Assembly (NCBI GenBank): GCA_964541605.1
Contig: CAZIQY010000042.1
Coordinates: forward strand, 1-23,788
Reading direction: 5' to 3'
DNA: 23,788 bases
Source of the DNA: CAZIQY01 sp964541605
Lineage (GTDB): Bacteria; Desulfobacterota; Syntrophia; Syntrophales; UBA2185
The notes under the pieces are model-generated. The model saw only the letters and a program-made list of their open reading frames with translations. It ran no database searches and was not told the origin of the DNA. The number at the start of each line of letters is the position of its first letter. Position 1 is the stretch's first letter. Positions 1-8,708 of the stretch are shown piece after piece. Position numbers and translations under genes: made by a program.

Positions 1-200
1 ATAAAAACAGTAACCAGTTGAACTTATTCACGGATTATTCCGGACAGTAGTGAAAATATTTGTAGAATTTACTGAAAAATGCTGTTAAATTAGTAATGTT
101 AATATATTTAATTGGCGACTCTCTTTGTTCTTGTGTACGTATCGATCGGGATTTTCATGTGCAGGTTCAACATTAACATCATGTGTAATGAGGAAACCGT

Positions 201-2675
201 ATGAAGAAGTTAATGAAAACAGGCATGTCAGACTTTATCATCGGGCTTCTGCTGACGCTTCTGACGCTCTGTGCCTTCTATTTCGAATGGGGACCGACGG
301 AATCTCTGGAGTATAGTATTTACGATGTAGGCTTCAGTCTCCAGGAAAAGGCCTCAACGGCGCCCGTAGTCATCGTTGCCATTGACGATGACAGCATTGC
401 AAATATGGGGCGTTGGCCCTGGCCACGGGGTTATGTTGCCCATATGGTTGATCTTCTGCACAGCTACGGAGCAAAGGTAATCGGTATCAATATCATTTAT
501 TCGGAAAATGACTTTAATCAGGGATTGCTGGAAGTTCGGGAGCTCACAAAAAAAATAGAAGAAGATTCAAAATTATTGAAGAACAGGCAGGTCAGTGACA
601 TCTATGAATCTTTGAAGGATTCGGAAAAGAAACTTGACAATGACGCCATACTCTCTAAATCCATAGCGGAAAGCAAAAAAGTGATCCTGCCCACCGTTTT
701 CATTCTCGGGAGATCCATGGGTGGAAGCGGGGCCGAAATGCCCGAATATCTAAAACGCAACTCGGTGCCCTCATCCGACGGGACGGGCAGTCTTGCGGCG
801 AAAGAAATCATTCCACCCATTCCGGATTTCGCATCGAAAGCTCTTGCCCTGGGGCACATTAATGTAGTGGCTGACAGGGATGGAGCCGTACGGAGTGAAC
901 CTCTGGTTATCAGTTATGAGGATCGGTTATTTCCGTCGTTTGCCGTGCAGTTAATCCTGAAATATCTGAATTATGATATAAAAGATGTCAGCATATACAA
1001 TGGCTTGCAAGTCGGTAATATTCATATTCCGACCTTTGACAGGAATAAGATGCTGATCAATTTCAACAAAAGCTTCCCCTATTTTTCGTTTTATGAAGTC
1101 GCCAGCAACAAGGTGCCTCCTGAGGCATTTAAAGACAAGATCGTGATCATTTCCCAGAGCGCGATTGGTCTCGGCACCATGCAGGTTACACCAATAGGAT
1201 CCAATGTCCCGTCATGGGGGATTGTTGCCAATGTTGTTGATAATGTCCTCAACAGGGATCATATTGTACGTCCCGATTGGGCCTTTCCCCTCGAAATCGG
1301 TGTGATCGTCCTGTTCGGCATCTTTCTGGCTGTGGCAATTCCCAGGTTGAAGGCAAAAATCAGCGCCATGGCGTCACTGCTTCTTCTTCTGGTCTGGATC
1401 GGCGCCGGAGAGTTTCTTTTGATCCGAAACGGATACTGGATCAAGGTCATATATCCGTCTTTGCTTCTTGTCTTCGGCTATACGGTGCTTGTCTCAAAAA
1501 GGTATTTTTTTACGGAGAAAACAAAGGAGAAAATCGAAGCGGACAGCGTTGAAACCAACAAGATGCTCGGTCTCTCGTTCCAGGGCCAGGGCATGCTTGA
1601 CATGGCATTCGAAAAATTCAGGAAATGCCCGATCGAGGATGAATCCATAAAAGAGCTTCTCTACAACCTTGGACTTGATTTTGAAAGAAAACGGATGTTC
1701 AATAAAGCTGTGGCTGTATATGAGCATATCGGACAGGAAGGAAACTTCAAGGATATCGATGAAAGGGCCAAGAAACTCAAAATAGCGGGTGAAACAGTCA
1801 TATTTGGGCTGGGAGGTGCGAAAAAAGACGGGACGGTCCTGATGGATAGCGCCGAGACGAAACCGACCCTGGGACGTTATGAGGTGGTCAAGGAACTGGG
1901 TCGGGGGGCCATGGGAACGGTGTATCTCGGCAAAGATCCTAAAATCAACAGAGAAGTGGCAATCAAGACCCTGCGATATGAAGAAATTGATGAAGAACAG
2001 CTTGCAGAGGTGAAAAAAAGATTTTTCAGAGAGGCGGAGGCCGCCGGCAAGTTGTCTCATCCCAATATTGTTACCATTTTTGATGTCGGAGAAGATTACG
2101 AAATTGCCTACATGGCGATGGAGCTTCTCGACGGATCGGACCTGGCAAAATACTGTCAAAAGGATAATTTGCTGCCCCAGAGCGATGTAACACGGATTAT
2201 TTCAGCCGTTGCCCATGCCCTTGATTATGCCCATAACAATGGTGTGGTCCATCGGGATATCAAGCCTGCCAACATCATGGTTCTGAAAAACGGCGAAATC
2301 AAGGTGGCTGACTTCGGAATTGCCCGGGTGATGGCGTCCTCCAAGACTCAGACCGGTGTCGTTCTTGGCACTCCAAGCTATATGTCGCCGGAACAAATTG
2401 CAGGGCAAAAGGTGGATGGTCGATCCGATCTTTTTTCTCTTGGAGTCGTATTTTATGAGCTTTTGGCCGGCGAAAAGCCATTTCAGGGAGACAGTATTGC
2501 TACCCTCATGTTTAATATCACCACATCATCGCCTGTATCCATCAAAGAACTGTTACCTGATCTTCCGGATTGTTATGTGCCCATTATTGAGAAATTGCTG
2601 TCCAAGGATCGAGAAGCCAGATATCAGCATGGAAAAGATCTGGTGCGCGATATTGCCGAATGTATGAATGTGTAA
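201..2675 (+). CDS. CHASE2-domain receptor Ser/Thr protein kinase
   Basis: 824-aa membrane receptor kinase of the bacterial Hanks type. An N-terminal membrane helix (about residues 11-30) precedes an extracytoplasmic CHASE2 sensor (about 35-350). Three more helices follow (about 360-379, 388-406, 414-433), then a TPR-like linker (about 475-535) and a cytoplasmic kinase domain (about 559-820). The kinase shows a glycine loop GRGAMGTVYLG, lysine K589 in AIKTL, catalytic HRDIKPAN with D686, DFG at D704, and GTPSYMSPEQ before the substrate-binding region, so all catalytic residues are present. GAGGAA lies 6 nt upstream of the ATG. The linker just before the kinase is rich in Thr/Ser and could be autophosphorylated (inference). 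The PP2C phosphatase and FHA genes follow within 3 nt each, so the three form a phospho-signalling operon. The CHASE2 ligand is unknown. I see no convincing promoter in bases 1-200. Confidence 0.95.
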   Translation: MKKLMKTGMSDFIIGLLLTLLTLCAFYFEWGPTESLEYSIYDVGFSLQEKASTAPVVIVAIDDDSIANMGRWPWPRGYVAHMVDLLHSYGAKVIGINIIYSENDFNQGLLEVRELTKKIEEDSKLLKNRQVSDIYESLKDSEKKLDNDAILSKSIAESKKVILPTVFILGRSMGGSGAEMPEYLKRNSVPSSDGTGSLAAKEIIPPIPDFASKALALGHINVVADRDGAVRSEPLVISYEDRLFPSFAVQLILKYLNYDIKDVSIYNGLQVGNIHIPTFDRNKMLINFNKSFPYFSFYEVASNKVPPEAFKDKIVIISQSAIGLGTMQVTPIGSNVPSWGIVANVVDNVLNRDHIVRPDWAFPLEIGVIVLFGIFLAVAIPRLKAKISAMASLLLLLVWIGAGEFLLIRNGYWIKVIYPSLLLVFGYTVLVSKRYFFTEKTKEKIEADSVETNKMLGLSFQGQGMLDMAFEKFRKCPIEDESIKELLYNLGLDFERKRMFNKAVAVYEHIGQEGNFKDIDERAKKLKIAGETVIFGLGGAKKDGTVLMDSAETKPTLGRYEVVKELGRGAMGTVYLGKDPKINREVAIKTLRYEEIDEEQLAEVKKRFFREAEAAGKLSHPNIVTIFDVGEDYEIAYMAMELLDGSDLAKYCQKDNLLPQSDVTRIISAVAHALDYAHNNGVVHRDIKPANIMVLKNGEIKVADFGIARVMASSKTQTGVVLGTPSYMSPEQIAGQKVDGRSDLFSLGVVFYELLAGEKPFQGDSIATLMFNITTSSPVSIKELLPDLPDCYVPIIEKLLSKDREARYQHGKDLVRDIAECMNV

Positions 2676-2678
2676 AAA

Positions 2679-3494
2679 ATGACATTGGAACTTTTCGCAG
2701 AAGGCAGAACAGACAAAGGTCTCATCAGAGCGAATAATGAGGATAATTATTACCTTGACGTATCCTCGGGTCTCCTCGTTGTTGCGGATGGTATGGGAGG
2801 TCATGCGTCAGGTGAAGTGGCAAGCAAAATGGCCGTTGATGTAATCAGAGATTATTTTAAAAATGTACATGAAGGGCGGGCTCCGGTTGTGGGAAAATAC
2901 CGGGAGGATTGCTCGGAGATGACGAACCGGATCGGGTCGGCAGTCCGTCTTGCAAATATGGCGGTATTCGAAGCTGCCAAGAGTGATTCGAAACTGCAAG
3001 GAATGGGAACGACGATAGCAGCGGTCCTGGTAAATGGGAATAAGCTGAGTATCGCCCATGTAGGGGACAGCAGGGTCTATCTGGTCAGGGCGGGCGACAT
3101 TGAACAACTGACAGACGACCATTCCATCGTCTATGAACAGGTCAAGCGAGAATTGATTACCCGGGATGAGGCCCAGAAATCGGATATGAAGAACATACTG
3201 ACCAGAGCCGTTGGAATTTCTCCTGACGTCGAGGTTGATTTTAACGAAATGACCCTCACCGATGGGGATATCCTGATCCTGTGCAGCGACGGTCTCAGTA
3301 CCATGGTGTCCGATGATGATATCCTTTCTGTCGTCATATCGATGGGAAACCCGGCCGAGACATGCGAGAAACTGATCGATATGGCCAACAAAAACGGGGG
3401 AAGGGACAATATAACGGTCATTGCGGGGTATATGAGAAAAAAGAAGAACTGGCTTTCTATATTGTTTAATTTCAGGGAATGGTTCAGGAGGTAA
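2679..3494 (+). CDS. PP2C-family Ser/Thr protein phosphatase
   Basis: 271-aa cytoplasmic metal-dependent phosphatase, expected to reverse phosphorylation by the upstream kinase and on FHA partners. The PP2C signature residues are present: E21-D22 in NNEDNYY, D37-G38 in VADGMGGH, GMGTTIAAV, HVGDSRVYLVR, CSDGLS and the C-terminal GGRDNITVI, so both metal sites look intact. Length is close to the usual single-domain bacterial form (about 240-260 aa), with a short basic-aromatic tail (KKKNWLSILFNFREWFRR) that might contact the membrane or the kinase (inference). The ATG lies 3 nt after the kinase stop with no clear Shine-Dalgarno, which suggests translational coupling. The gene's last bases form the AGGAGG ribosome site of the FHA gene. 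Confidence 0.95.
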   Translation: MTLELFAEGRTDKGLIRANNEDNYYLDVSSGLLVVADGMGGHASGEVASKMAVDVIRDYFKNVHEGRAPVVGKYREDCSEMTNRIGSAVRLANMAVFEAAKSDSKLQGMGTTIAAVLVNGNKLSIAHVGDSRVYLVRAGDIEQLTDDHSIVYEQVKRELITRDEAQKSDMKNILTRAVGISPDVEVDFNEMTLTDGDILILCSDGLSTMVSDDDILSVVISMGNPAETCEKLIDMANKNGGRDNITVIAGYMRKKKNWLSILFNFREWFRR

Positions 3495-3497
3495 GGT

Positions 3498-4199
3498 ATG
3501 GCGAAGGTTTTACTTAAGTTCAAAGAAGCCGTGGTCAAAGAGATACCGCTTGATCAAGATGTTATGACAATCGGACGCAAGGAAGAAAATGATATTGTGA
3601 TTGACAATCAAGCCGTGTCGGGACGCCATGCTAAGTTTGTCAAAGAGGACAACGACATCTTCATTGAGGATACAAACAGTCTTAACGGAACCTATGTCAA
3701 CGGACAGAAGGTTTTCAAGAGTGAGTTGTATCATGGTGATGTTGTCCTGATCGGTGTGCATACCATGGAGGTAATGTCCGATAAAATCAGGGAGGCGGAT
3801 ACGAAAAGCTTTGCCGTTCGTGGCCGGTCGATGGATGAAACGATGGTGATCGCTCCGGATGATCAAAAGAAAATTCTTGCGTCCGCTGACAAGGAAAAAC
3901 CGGAGGTCATCGGTGGTTTTATCATTGTTGAGGGTTCAACGGACAAGAAAGACTATCTCCTGAAAGAAAGGGTTACCACGATTGGCAAGGATGACAGTGC
4001 GGGGATCCGGCTGAAGGGATTTTTTGCTCCCAAGGTGGTGGCCCTTGTCAACAAAAGGAAGGAGGGTTATTTTATTACGCCTTCCGGTGGCAAATCCCTG
4101 AAAGTTAATGGCGAGGAGATCGAACACCGGTATGATCTTAAAGATGGAGATATTGTAGAAACCGGCGGACTCAAGATGCAGTTTTACGTCAAGGACTAA
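3498..4199 (+). CDS. FHA-domain phosphothreonine-binding protein
   Basis: 233-aa protein with a clear N-terminal FHA domain: IGRKEEND (G26-R27), SGRHAKF (S41, H44) and LNGTYVNG, the phosphopeptide-contact loops. The C-terminal part (about 140-230) keeps FHA-like features (TTIGKDD, LKVNGEEI, DGDIVETGG) but lacks the S-x-x-H loop, so it looks like a degenerate second FHA domain that may not bind phosphate. Between the two lies MDETMVIAPDD, an acidic Thr motif like those phosphorylated in GarA-type FHA proteins (analogy only). No membrane segments. The start is fixed by AGGAGG 6 nt upstream, which overlaps the end of the phosphatase gene. It is probably the read-out or adaptor of the kinase/phosphatase pair; its partners cannot be told from sequence. 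Confidence 0.93.
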   Translation: MAKVLLKFKEAVVKEIPLDQDVMTIGRKEENDIVIDNQAVSGRHAKFVKEDNDIFIEDTNSLNGTYVNGQKVFKSELYHGDVVLIGVHTMEVMSDKIREADTKSFAVRGRSMDETMVIAPDDQKKILASADKEKPEVIGGFIIVEGSTDKKDYLLKERVTTIGKDDSAGIRLKGFFAPKVVALVNKRKEGYFITPSGGKSLKVNGEEIEHRYDLKDGDIVETGGLKMQFYVKD

Positions 4200-4212
4200 A
4201 AGAGTTTTTATT

Positions 4213-4317
4213 ATGTCGGGAGAAAAGATTACACGAAGACAGAAAGACGTATCCCGTCTGTTAAGAGAAAAGAGCCGGATCCGTAAAAGCGACGGTAAAA
4301 AAATCAAAAAGAAGTAA
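4213..4317 (+). CDS. small highly basic protein, 34 aa
   Basis: ATG ORF of 34 codons that begins MSGEKITRRQKDVSRLLREK and ends in a Lys run. About half the residues are Lys or Arg, the first 24 residues could form a helix, and there are no Cys residues and no membrane segment. It starts 13 nt after the FHA stop with a weak AAGAG 8 nt upstream, and it ends 33 nt before the operon terminator, so it would be on the kinase-phosphatase-FHA transcript. I do not recognise it. Small basic ORFs of this kind can be nucleic-acid binding, but chance cannot be excluded for 34 codons. Confidence 0.4.
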   Translation: MSGEKITRRQKDVSRLLREKSRIRKSDGKKIKKK

Positions 4318-4350
4318 TTTTCAAAAAAATAAAATTGATGCTCCCGGGGG

Positions 4351-4380
4351 AAAAGGTGCTTTAATAAAGCACCTTTTTAT
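4351..4380 (+). terminator. intrinsic terminator of the kinase operon
   Basis: A 12-bp perfect stem AAAAGGTGCTTT / AAAGCACCTTTT (4351-4362 with 4366-4377), 3-nt loop AAT, ending in a run of T. It closes the kinase-phosphatase-FHA unit. Because the A and T tracts are symmetrical it may work in both directions. Confidence 0.85.
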
Positions 4381-4406
4381 TAGCATAAACTTGGTATTGT
4401 CTATTG

Positions 4407-5963
4407 ATGAATGATCCATTTTCTCAGACATTGTTTTCAGCAGCGGATATCCGGCAGATTGAAGCGGAAGGCCTCTCCGTTGAAAGGGTGCTTGAACAGA
4501 TTGCCTTCTTCGAGGCGGGGGCAGTACCTGTCAGCTTGAACAGACCCTGTACCGTCAGAGATGGGATTGTAACCATTGACGAAAAAGATCTGTCCGAAAT
4601 GATAGCTTCGTACGAAGAAAGTATGCAGGAAGGCAGGGTGGTGAAGTTTGTTCCTGCCTCCGGGGCAGCAAGTCGTATGTTCAGAGACTGGTACAAATAT
4701 CTCGAGACGGGTGGCATTGATTCCGAGGAAAATGAAAGAATCTTTGCCGATAATCTCAAGAAATATGCTTTCCTGAGTGACCTGCGCCTTGTGATCGACA
4801 GGCATGGGGAAAGCCTTGAAAGGTTTATGAAGACAGGAAAATATGGCGACATTCTTGCCTTTATTCTTACAACAAAGGGGCTGAACTATGGATCCCTCCC
4901 CAAGGCACTTCTGAAATTCCATTCCTATCCTCATGAAACCCGGACGGCACTGGAAGAACATTTAGTAGAAGGGATTCTGTACGCTCAAGATGCCAATCGT
5001 GTCTGTCGTATTCACTTTACCGTTTCCGAAGAGCACAAAGAGAGCGTGAGCGGTTTCATGTCGGGGATTAAGAAAAAATATGAGAACCATTACGGTGTGA
5101 CCCTTGAGGTAACGCTTTCCACACAGCAGTCTTCAACCAATACCATATCGGTAGATATGGATAACCGGCCGTTTCGAGATGTTTCTGGACGTCTTGCCTT
5201 CAGACCCGGCGGACATGGCGCCCTTCTGAACAATTTGAACGAGATAGATGGAGACATCATTTTCCTGAAAAATATCGATAATGTGGTGCCCGACAGATTG
5301 AAATCCACCATGGTGTATTATAAAAAAGCTTTGGGGGGCTGCCTCGTCAGGATTCAAAAGGAGATATTCAATTACCTGCAGCTTCTGGTGTCGGAAAGAA
5401 TCGACGATGATGTAATGAAAGAGATTTCTTCTTTTTGCAGCAGGAAGCTTCACATCATTTTACCTGCATGGTTCCAGAAGTTGTCACTGCCCGATAAATG
5501 CGCGTTCCTGTTTAAAAAACTCAACCGTCCTGTTCGGGTATGCGGCATGGTTAAAAACGAGGGTGAACCTGGTGGCGGCCCTTTCTGGATTGTTGATAGA
5601 AACGGAACAGGGACGCTGTCCCTGCAAATTATCGAGGAGTCGCAGGTTGATACAGGGTCTGATAAGCAGAGGGTTATCTGGGCAGGAGCCACACATTTTA
5701 ATCCTGTTGACCTGGTCTGCGGCGTCAGGGATTACCGGTGTCAGAAATTCAATCTTCAGGACTTCGTTAACAAAAATACGTTTTTAATTTCGAAAAAATC
5801 TGAAAAAGGCCGGGAGGTTAAGGCACTGGAACTTCCGGGCTTATGGAATGGTTCGATGGCTTATTGGAACACTATCTTTGTCGAAGTCCCTATTGATACG
5901 TTTAACCCTGTGAAAACAGTGGATGATTTGCTCCGGCAGCAACATCTCACGAATGGGTCATGA
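4407..5963 (+). CDS. DUF4301 family protein
   Basis: 518-aa soluble protein of the DUF4301 family, a conserved group of unknown function. Visible landmarks are an N-terminal FSAADIRQIEAEGLS segment, VKFVPASGAASRMFRDWY (about 90-107), RPGGHGALLNNLNEI (about 268-282) and a C-terminal AGATHFNPVDLVCGVRDY. The glycine-rich GASR and RPGGHGALL stretches resemble nucleotide- or sugar-phosphate-binding loops of nucleotidyltransferase-like folds, but that is only a resemblance. TTG at 4404 directly precedes the ATG at 4407 in frame; I chose the ATG. No strong Shine-Dalgarno is visible. It stands alone between the kinase operon terminator and a convergent minus-strand operon, so context does not suggest a role. 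Confidence 0.85.
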   Translation: MNDPFSQTLFSAADIRQIEAEGLSVERVLEQIAFFEAGAVPVSLNRPCTVRDGIVTIDEKDLSEMIASYEESMQEGRVVKFVPASGAASRMFRDWYKYLETGGIDSEENERIFADNLKKYAFLSDLRLVIDRHGESLERFMKTGKYGDILAFILTTKGLNYGSLPKALLKFHSYPHETRTALEEHLVEGILYAQDANRVCRIHFTVSEEHKESVSGFMSGIKKKYENHYGVTLEVTLSTQQSSTNTISVDMDNRPFRDVSGRLAFRPGGHGALLNNLNEIDGDIIFLKNIDNVVPDRLKSTMVYYKKALGGCLVRIQKEIFNYLQLLVSERIDDDVMKEISSFCSRKLHIILPAWFQKLSLPDKCAFLFKKLNRPVRVCGMVKNEGEPGGGPFWIVDRNGTGTLSLQIIEESQVDTGSDKQRVIWAGATHFNPVDLVCGVRDYRCQKFNLQDFVNKNTFLISKKSEKGREVKALELPGLWNGSMAYWNTIFVEVPIDTFNPVKTVDDLLRQQHLTNGS

Positions 5964-5967
5964 AACA

Positions 5968-5986
5968 CCCCGCCTTCGGGGCGGGG
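5968..5986. terminator. GC hairpin between convergent genes
   Basis: 7-bp stem CCCCGCC / GGCGGGG with a 5-nt loop TTCGG in the 44-nt gap between the convergent stops at 5963 and 6008. There is no long T tract on the plus strand; the minus strand has only TGTTTC. Probably a weak two-way terminator or 3'-end protecting hairpin. Confidence 0.5.
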
Positions 5987-6007
5987 CTTGCGGGATATGC
6001 GTCTGAA

Positions 6008-6985
6008 TCAAATCATCCAGTTTTCGACATCCTGCCTGCGGGCCGCCTTTGTCGTAACGGATTTTACCAGATTGCCTGTCCGGCAGATGGTCATGACCTC
6101 TCTGTCGCTCGGGGCATCACTGTAAAGAGCGCAGATAGACGCGGCGAGGAAAATGTTTTTGTCGTCGCATCCACCGGGAACAAGAACGGTCGGGCCGGGA
6201 TAATGGGCCATATGAATGATCACGTCTCCATTATCGGATAAACGTAAAATGGTTTCATTATCGAAGCTGTTCCGTCCCACAATCATCTTACAGGAAGTAG
6301 CCGTTCGGAAATGCCTGCCGACTTTCAGAAGCTCTACATCCCTTATCTCAAAATCAGTCTGCCGATGAAAGAGTTCTTTAAGCCGCTTGGAAAAGAGGGG
6401 ATCTGTCAACAGACATCCGCCGGCAGGTGAAGTATAATCCTGAATATCGTAATATTTTGCCAGCGCCAATTGGCGTTTTCTGCCCCTTCCCTGGATATCC
6501 AGGAGTCTTTCCCGGTCAACCTTGCCCATTATTTCCGGTTTTGTTTCAGGAAGGAACTTTGCACTCAATGGTCGCAATATATATTCTCCATAGCCGGAGT
6601 TTTTTGCGACAATGTAGAGTGACTGCCTGTTCTGGGACATGGGGCGTTGGCCAAGCACTTCACCTGTGAAAACGAAATCGGCTTCTCTCTCTTCCATTAT
6701 TCTGCCCGCTTTATTCAGCATGAGGGTGTGACAATCAATGCAGGGGTTCATGTTTTTGCCATATCCGTATCTTGGCGCCCTTAGCATGTTCATGTGTTCA
6801 TCGGTAATGTTCAGGGTTAAAAGAGGAAGCCCAATCCGTTCTGCTGCATTCTGGGCCTTCCGGGCACTAAAAAAGGGGGTTTCAAAAGTGACCCCCAAAA
6901 CCTCGATTCCCTGTTCCAGAATAACCTTCGCGGCAAGTAAACTGTCCAGGCCCCCTGATAATAGAGATATTCCCTTTACTTTCAA
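6008..6985 (-). CDS. PP-loop tRNA-thiolation-type enzyme with C-terminal NFACT-R-like domain
   Basis: 325 aa from the preferred start. The N-terminal ATP-pyrophosphatase domain opens with the PP-loop LLSGGLDS (residues 8-15), as in MnmA/ThiI-type enzymes that adenylate a tRNA uridine before sulfur transfer. Candidate catalytic cysteines are C82-x2-C85 (NPCIDC) and C191 (SPAGGCLLTDP), placed much like the MnmA pair. The tail (about 212-300) carries GRHFR, GRNSFDNE (237-244) and IIHMAHYPGPTVLV, which match the NFACT-R/DUF814 RNA-binding pattern (GRN-x3-N, then D-x-(I/W)-x-H, then PG). Such fusions are known from comparative genomics and suggest RNA thiolation. Start: TTG at 6985 overlaps the LysM gene's stop as TTGA, the coupling geometry of ATGA, and gives a normal PP-loop N-terminus. 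An in-frame ATG at 7009 has no ribosome site. The modified nucleoside is unknown. Confidence 0.85.
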   Translation of the reverse strand: MKVKGISLLSGGLDSLLAAKVILEQGIEVLGVTFETPFFSARKAQNAAERIGLPLLTLNITDEHMNMLRAPRYGYGKNMNPCIDCHTLMLNKAGRIMEEREADFVFTGEVLGQRPMSQNRQSLYIVAKNSGYGEYILRPLSAKFLPETKPEIMGKVDRERLLDIQGRGRKRQLALAKYYDIQDYTSPAGGCLLTDPLFSKRLKELFHRQTDFEIRDVELLKVGRHFRTATSCKMIVGRNSFDNETILRLSDNGDVIIHMAHYPGPTVLVPGGCDDKNIFLAASICALYSDAPSDREVMTICRTGNLVKSVTTKAARRQDVENWMI

Positions 6986-8637
6986 AATTTTACGATATTC
7001 ACCTCCCATTTGGTATGAAGGTATCCATAGATTTCCCGATCCATGTCGAAATCAATCAGGTAAAGAAATCCTTTGTTTTTGGTAACCTTGAATGCGGGGA
7101 ACCTGACACTTCCTTTCGGTTTATTGATTTTCTCAGGTTCTGAGAACATAAAGATATCAGCAGAGCAGGGAATATTCATGACGCGGATGGTTTTTTCAAT
7201 CACCGATTTTCTGCTGTCGCCTTCTTCAAGAAAGACTGTGTCTATCCCCTTATTTCTTAAGTTATCGACAAATTGTTGGGGAAGTTTCTTTGAATGGATC
7301 ATCACCTGTCTGTCTCCTTTCTTTACAAGGAGATCCGCCGCAATCGACAGATTGAAACCGTCCGTGACCGAATCGAATATTTTAACATCTGTTGCCCTGA
7401 GCGGGGAATAGTTGAGTGTTACAAGAAGGGCGTAAGCCAGATCTCTGCCTGCGCCGGCAAAGAGGACAGGTATCTCCGGAATAATGTATTTCGGATTGGA
7501 AGCGCTCACCAGCCCTTGTCCATCCACAATTTCGGAAACAATCAGACCGTTCCTTTCGGCATAGGCAGTCATCGGTCCGGGGAGCATGTGAGAGTTATCC
7601 GTTAGAAAAACAAGTCCCTGAGAGTAGGATTTTCCATCTCCCGATGTTTTTTTTGAAATCAGCCAGTCAATGGTAATCTGGACAGAGGGACTCTTACCTA
7701 GAACAAAGGGTTTTGTTTCCTTTGTTATAGTATAGGCGCCCGAGGCGTTGATGATCTTTTGCAGAATGGCAACGATACCGTCGGTGCTGTCTGCTTTAAC
7801 GACATGATAATTTTTCCAGTTGGCCTGGATCAACTTTTTTAATGAATCCGGAACCCGATCGGTAAAATCCACCAGTATGGTGCTTCCATCCTCAAGTTCA
7901 GCGACGGGGATCATGGCACAGTCAATAGTGACCTGACCTGTTTGCGGGATAGGAATATAGTGCTTTCCCGCTGTTACGAGCGAGCCATTCATGCGGCCGA
8001 TGACATGCCTGATGATGTCCAGACGATTTTCCGGAGGCATAACCTTTTTTTCTTTCTTCTCACTTTTCTTTATCTCCGGTGAATCAACTTGAGACGTCTT
8101 TTCATCCTGTTTGGTAATCACGATACTTCTTCTTGGAAGTTGCACAACCTGTCCGGGATAAATTCTGTTTGCGTTCTTGATATCGGGATTCAATCGTCTA
8201 ATCTGGTTGACTGTCTTAACAACATCGCCAGGTTTTACATTCAATTGTCGGACAGCAATGCGGGTTAAGGAATCTCCCTTTCTTGCCTTGTATGACGTCT
8301 CGGTAGCGTGCCGATCGGAGATGCTCCCGGTCGGATCTTTCTCAGGAAGCATGATGACCTGACCGGGATAAATCTTGTTCAGATTTTTTAGTTGTGGATT
8401 AAGCTTTTTTATGATGGTGAAACGGTGTGATGTAATTCCCAGTTGATTTCGCATGATATCAAAAAGCCATTCACCTTTTTTGACAACATAAGGCTGGAGC
8501 TTCTGATCTGAGATGGCCGTTTTCTTGAGTGAAAGGTGGGCCGTGTCTTCCCTGGCAAGGACGACCGATTGCGGATTTACCAAAAACAGGATCAGAATTA
8601 GAACAAGATAACGAACTTGAAAAAGTGCATGGTACAT
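6982..8637 (-). CDS. exported LysM-domain protein, 551 aa
   Basis: A signal peptide (hydrophobic VLILILFLV, likely cleaved near residue 28 after VVLA) leads to two LysM peptidoglycan-binding repeats: YVVKKGEWLFDIM to YPGQVIMLP (about 50-98) and YKARKGDSLTRIA to YPGQVVQLP (about 113-160). A Lys-rich linker and a region of about 370 residues that I do not recognise follow. That region has alternating beta-like stretches and no obvious hydrolase motif. It is probably periplasmic and bound to the cell wall. ATG 8637 is preferred to an upstream in-frame ATG at 8691 because it starts a normal signal peptide and follows AAGGGTAAAGCG. Its stop overlaps the start of the PP-loop gene, so the two are co-translated despite very different cell locations. 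A sigma70 promoter lies about 120 nt upstream. Confidence 0.85.
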   Translation of the reverse strand: MYHALFQVRYLVLILILFLVNPQSVVLAREDTAHLSLKKTAISDQKLQPYVVKKGEWLFDIMRNQLGITSHRFTIIKKLNPQLKNLNKIYPGQVIMLPEKDPTGSISDRHATETSYKARKGDSLTRIAVRQLNVKPGDVVKTVNQIRRLNPDIKNANRIYPGQVVQLPRRSIVITKQDEKTSQVDSPEIKKSEKKEKKVMPPENRLDIIRHVIGRMNGSLVTAGKHYIPIPQTGQVTIDCAMIPVAELEDGSTILVDFTDRVPDSLKKLIQANWKNYHVVKADSTDGIVAILQKIINASGAYTITKETKPFVLGKSPSVQITIDWLISKKTSGDGKSYSQGLVFLTDNSHMLPGPMTAYAERNGLIVSEIVDGQGLVSASNPKYIIPEIPVLFAGAGRDLAYALLVTLNYSPLRATDVKIFDSVTDGFNLSIAADLLVKKGDRQVMIHSKKLPQQFVDNLRNKGIDTVFLEEGDSRKSVIEKTIRVMNIPCSADIFMFSEPEKINKPKGSVRFPAFKVTKNKGFLYLIDFDMDREIYGYLHTKWEVNIVKF

Positions 8638-8708
8638 CGCTTTACCCTTATCGAAAGAATAAAGAATATGGAGTGACTCGCAACTTAGCATGAATCCCCT
8701 TCGCGAAA

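Noticed and set aside
110..132. TTGGCGACTCTCTTTG as a sigma54 promoter for the kinase
   Set aside because: GG and the G of the -12 box are one base too far apart, and the GC pair is missing.
1494..2159. 221-codon minus-strand ORF opposite the kinase
   Set aside because: Fully inside the kinase gene in another frame, with no domain and no ribosome site; a shadow of the coding strand.
5960..6241. 93-codon plus-strand ORF after the DUF4301 gene
   Set aside because: Antisense of the 3' end of the PP-loop gene and runs through the GC hairpin.
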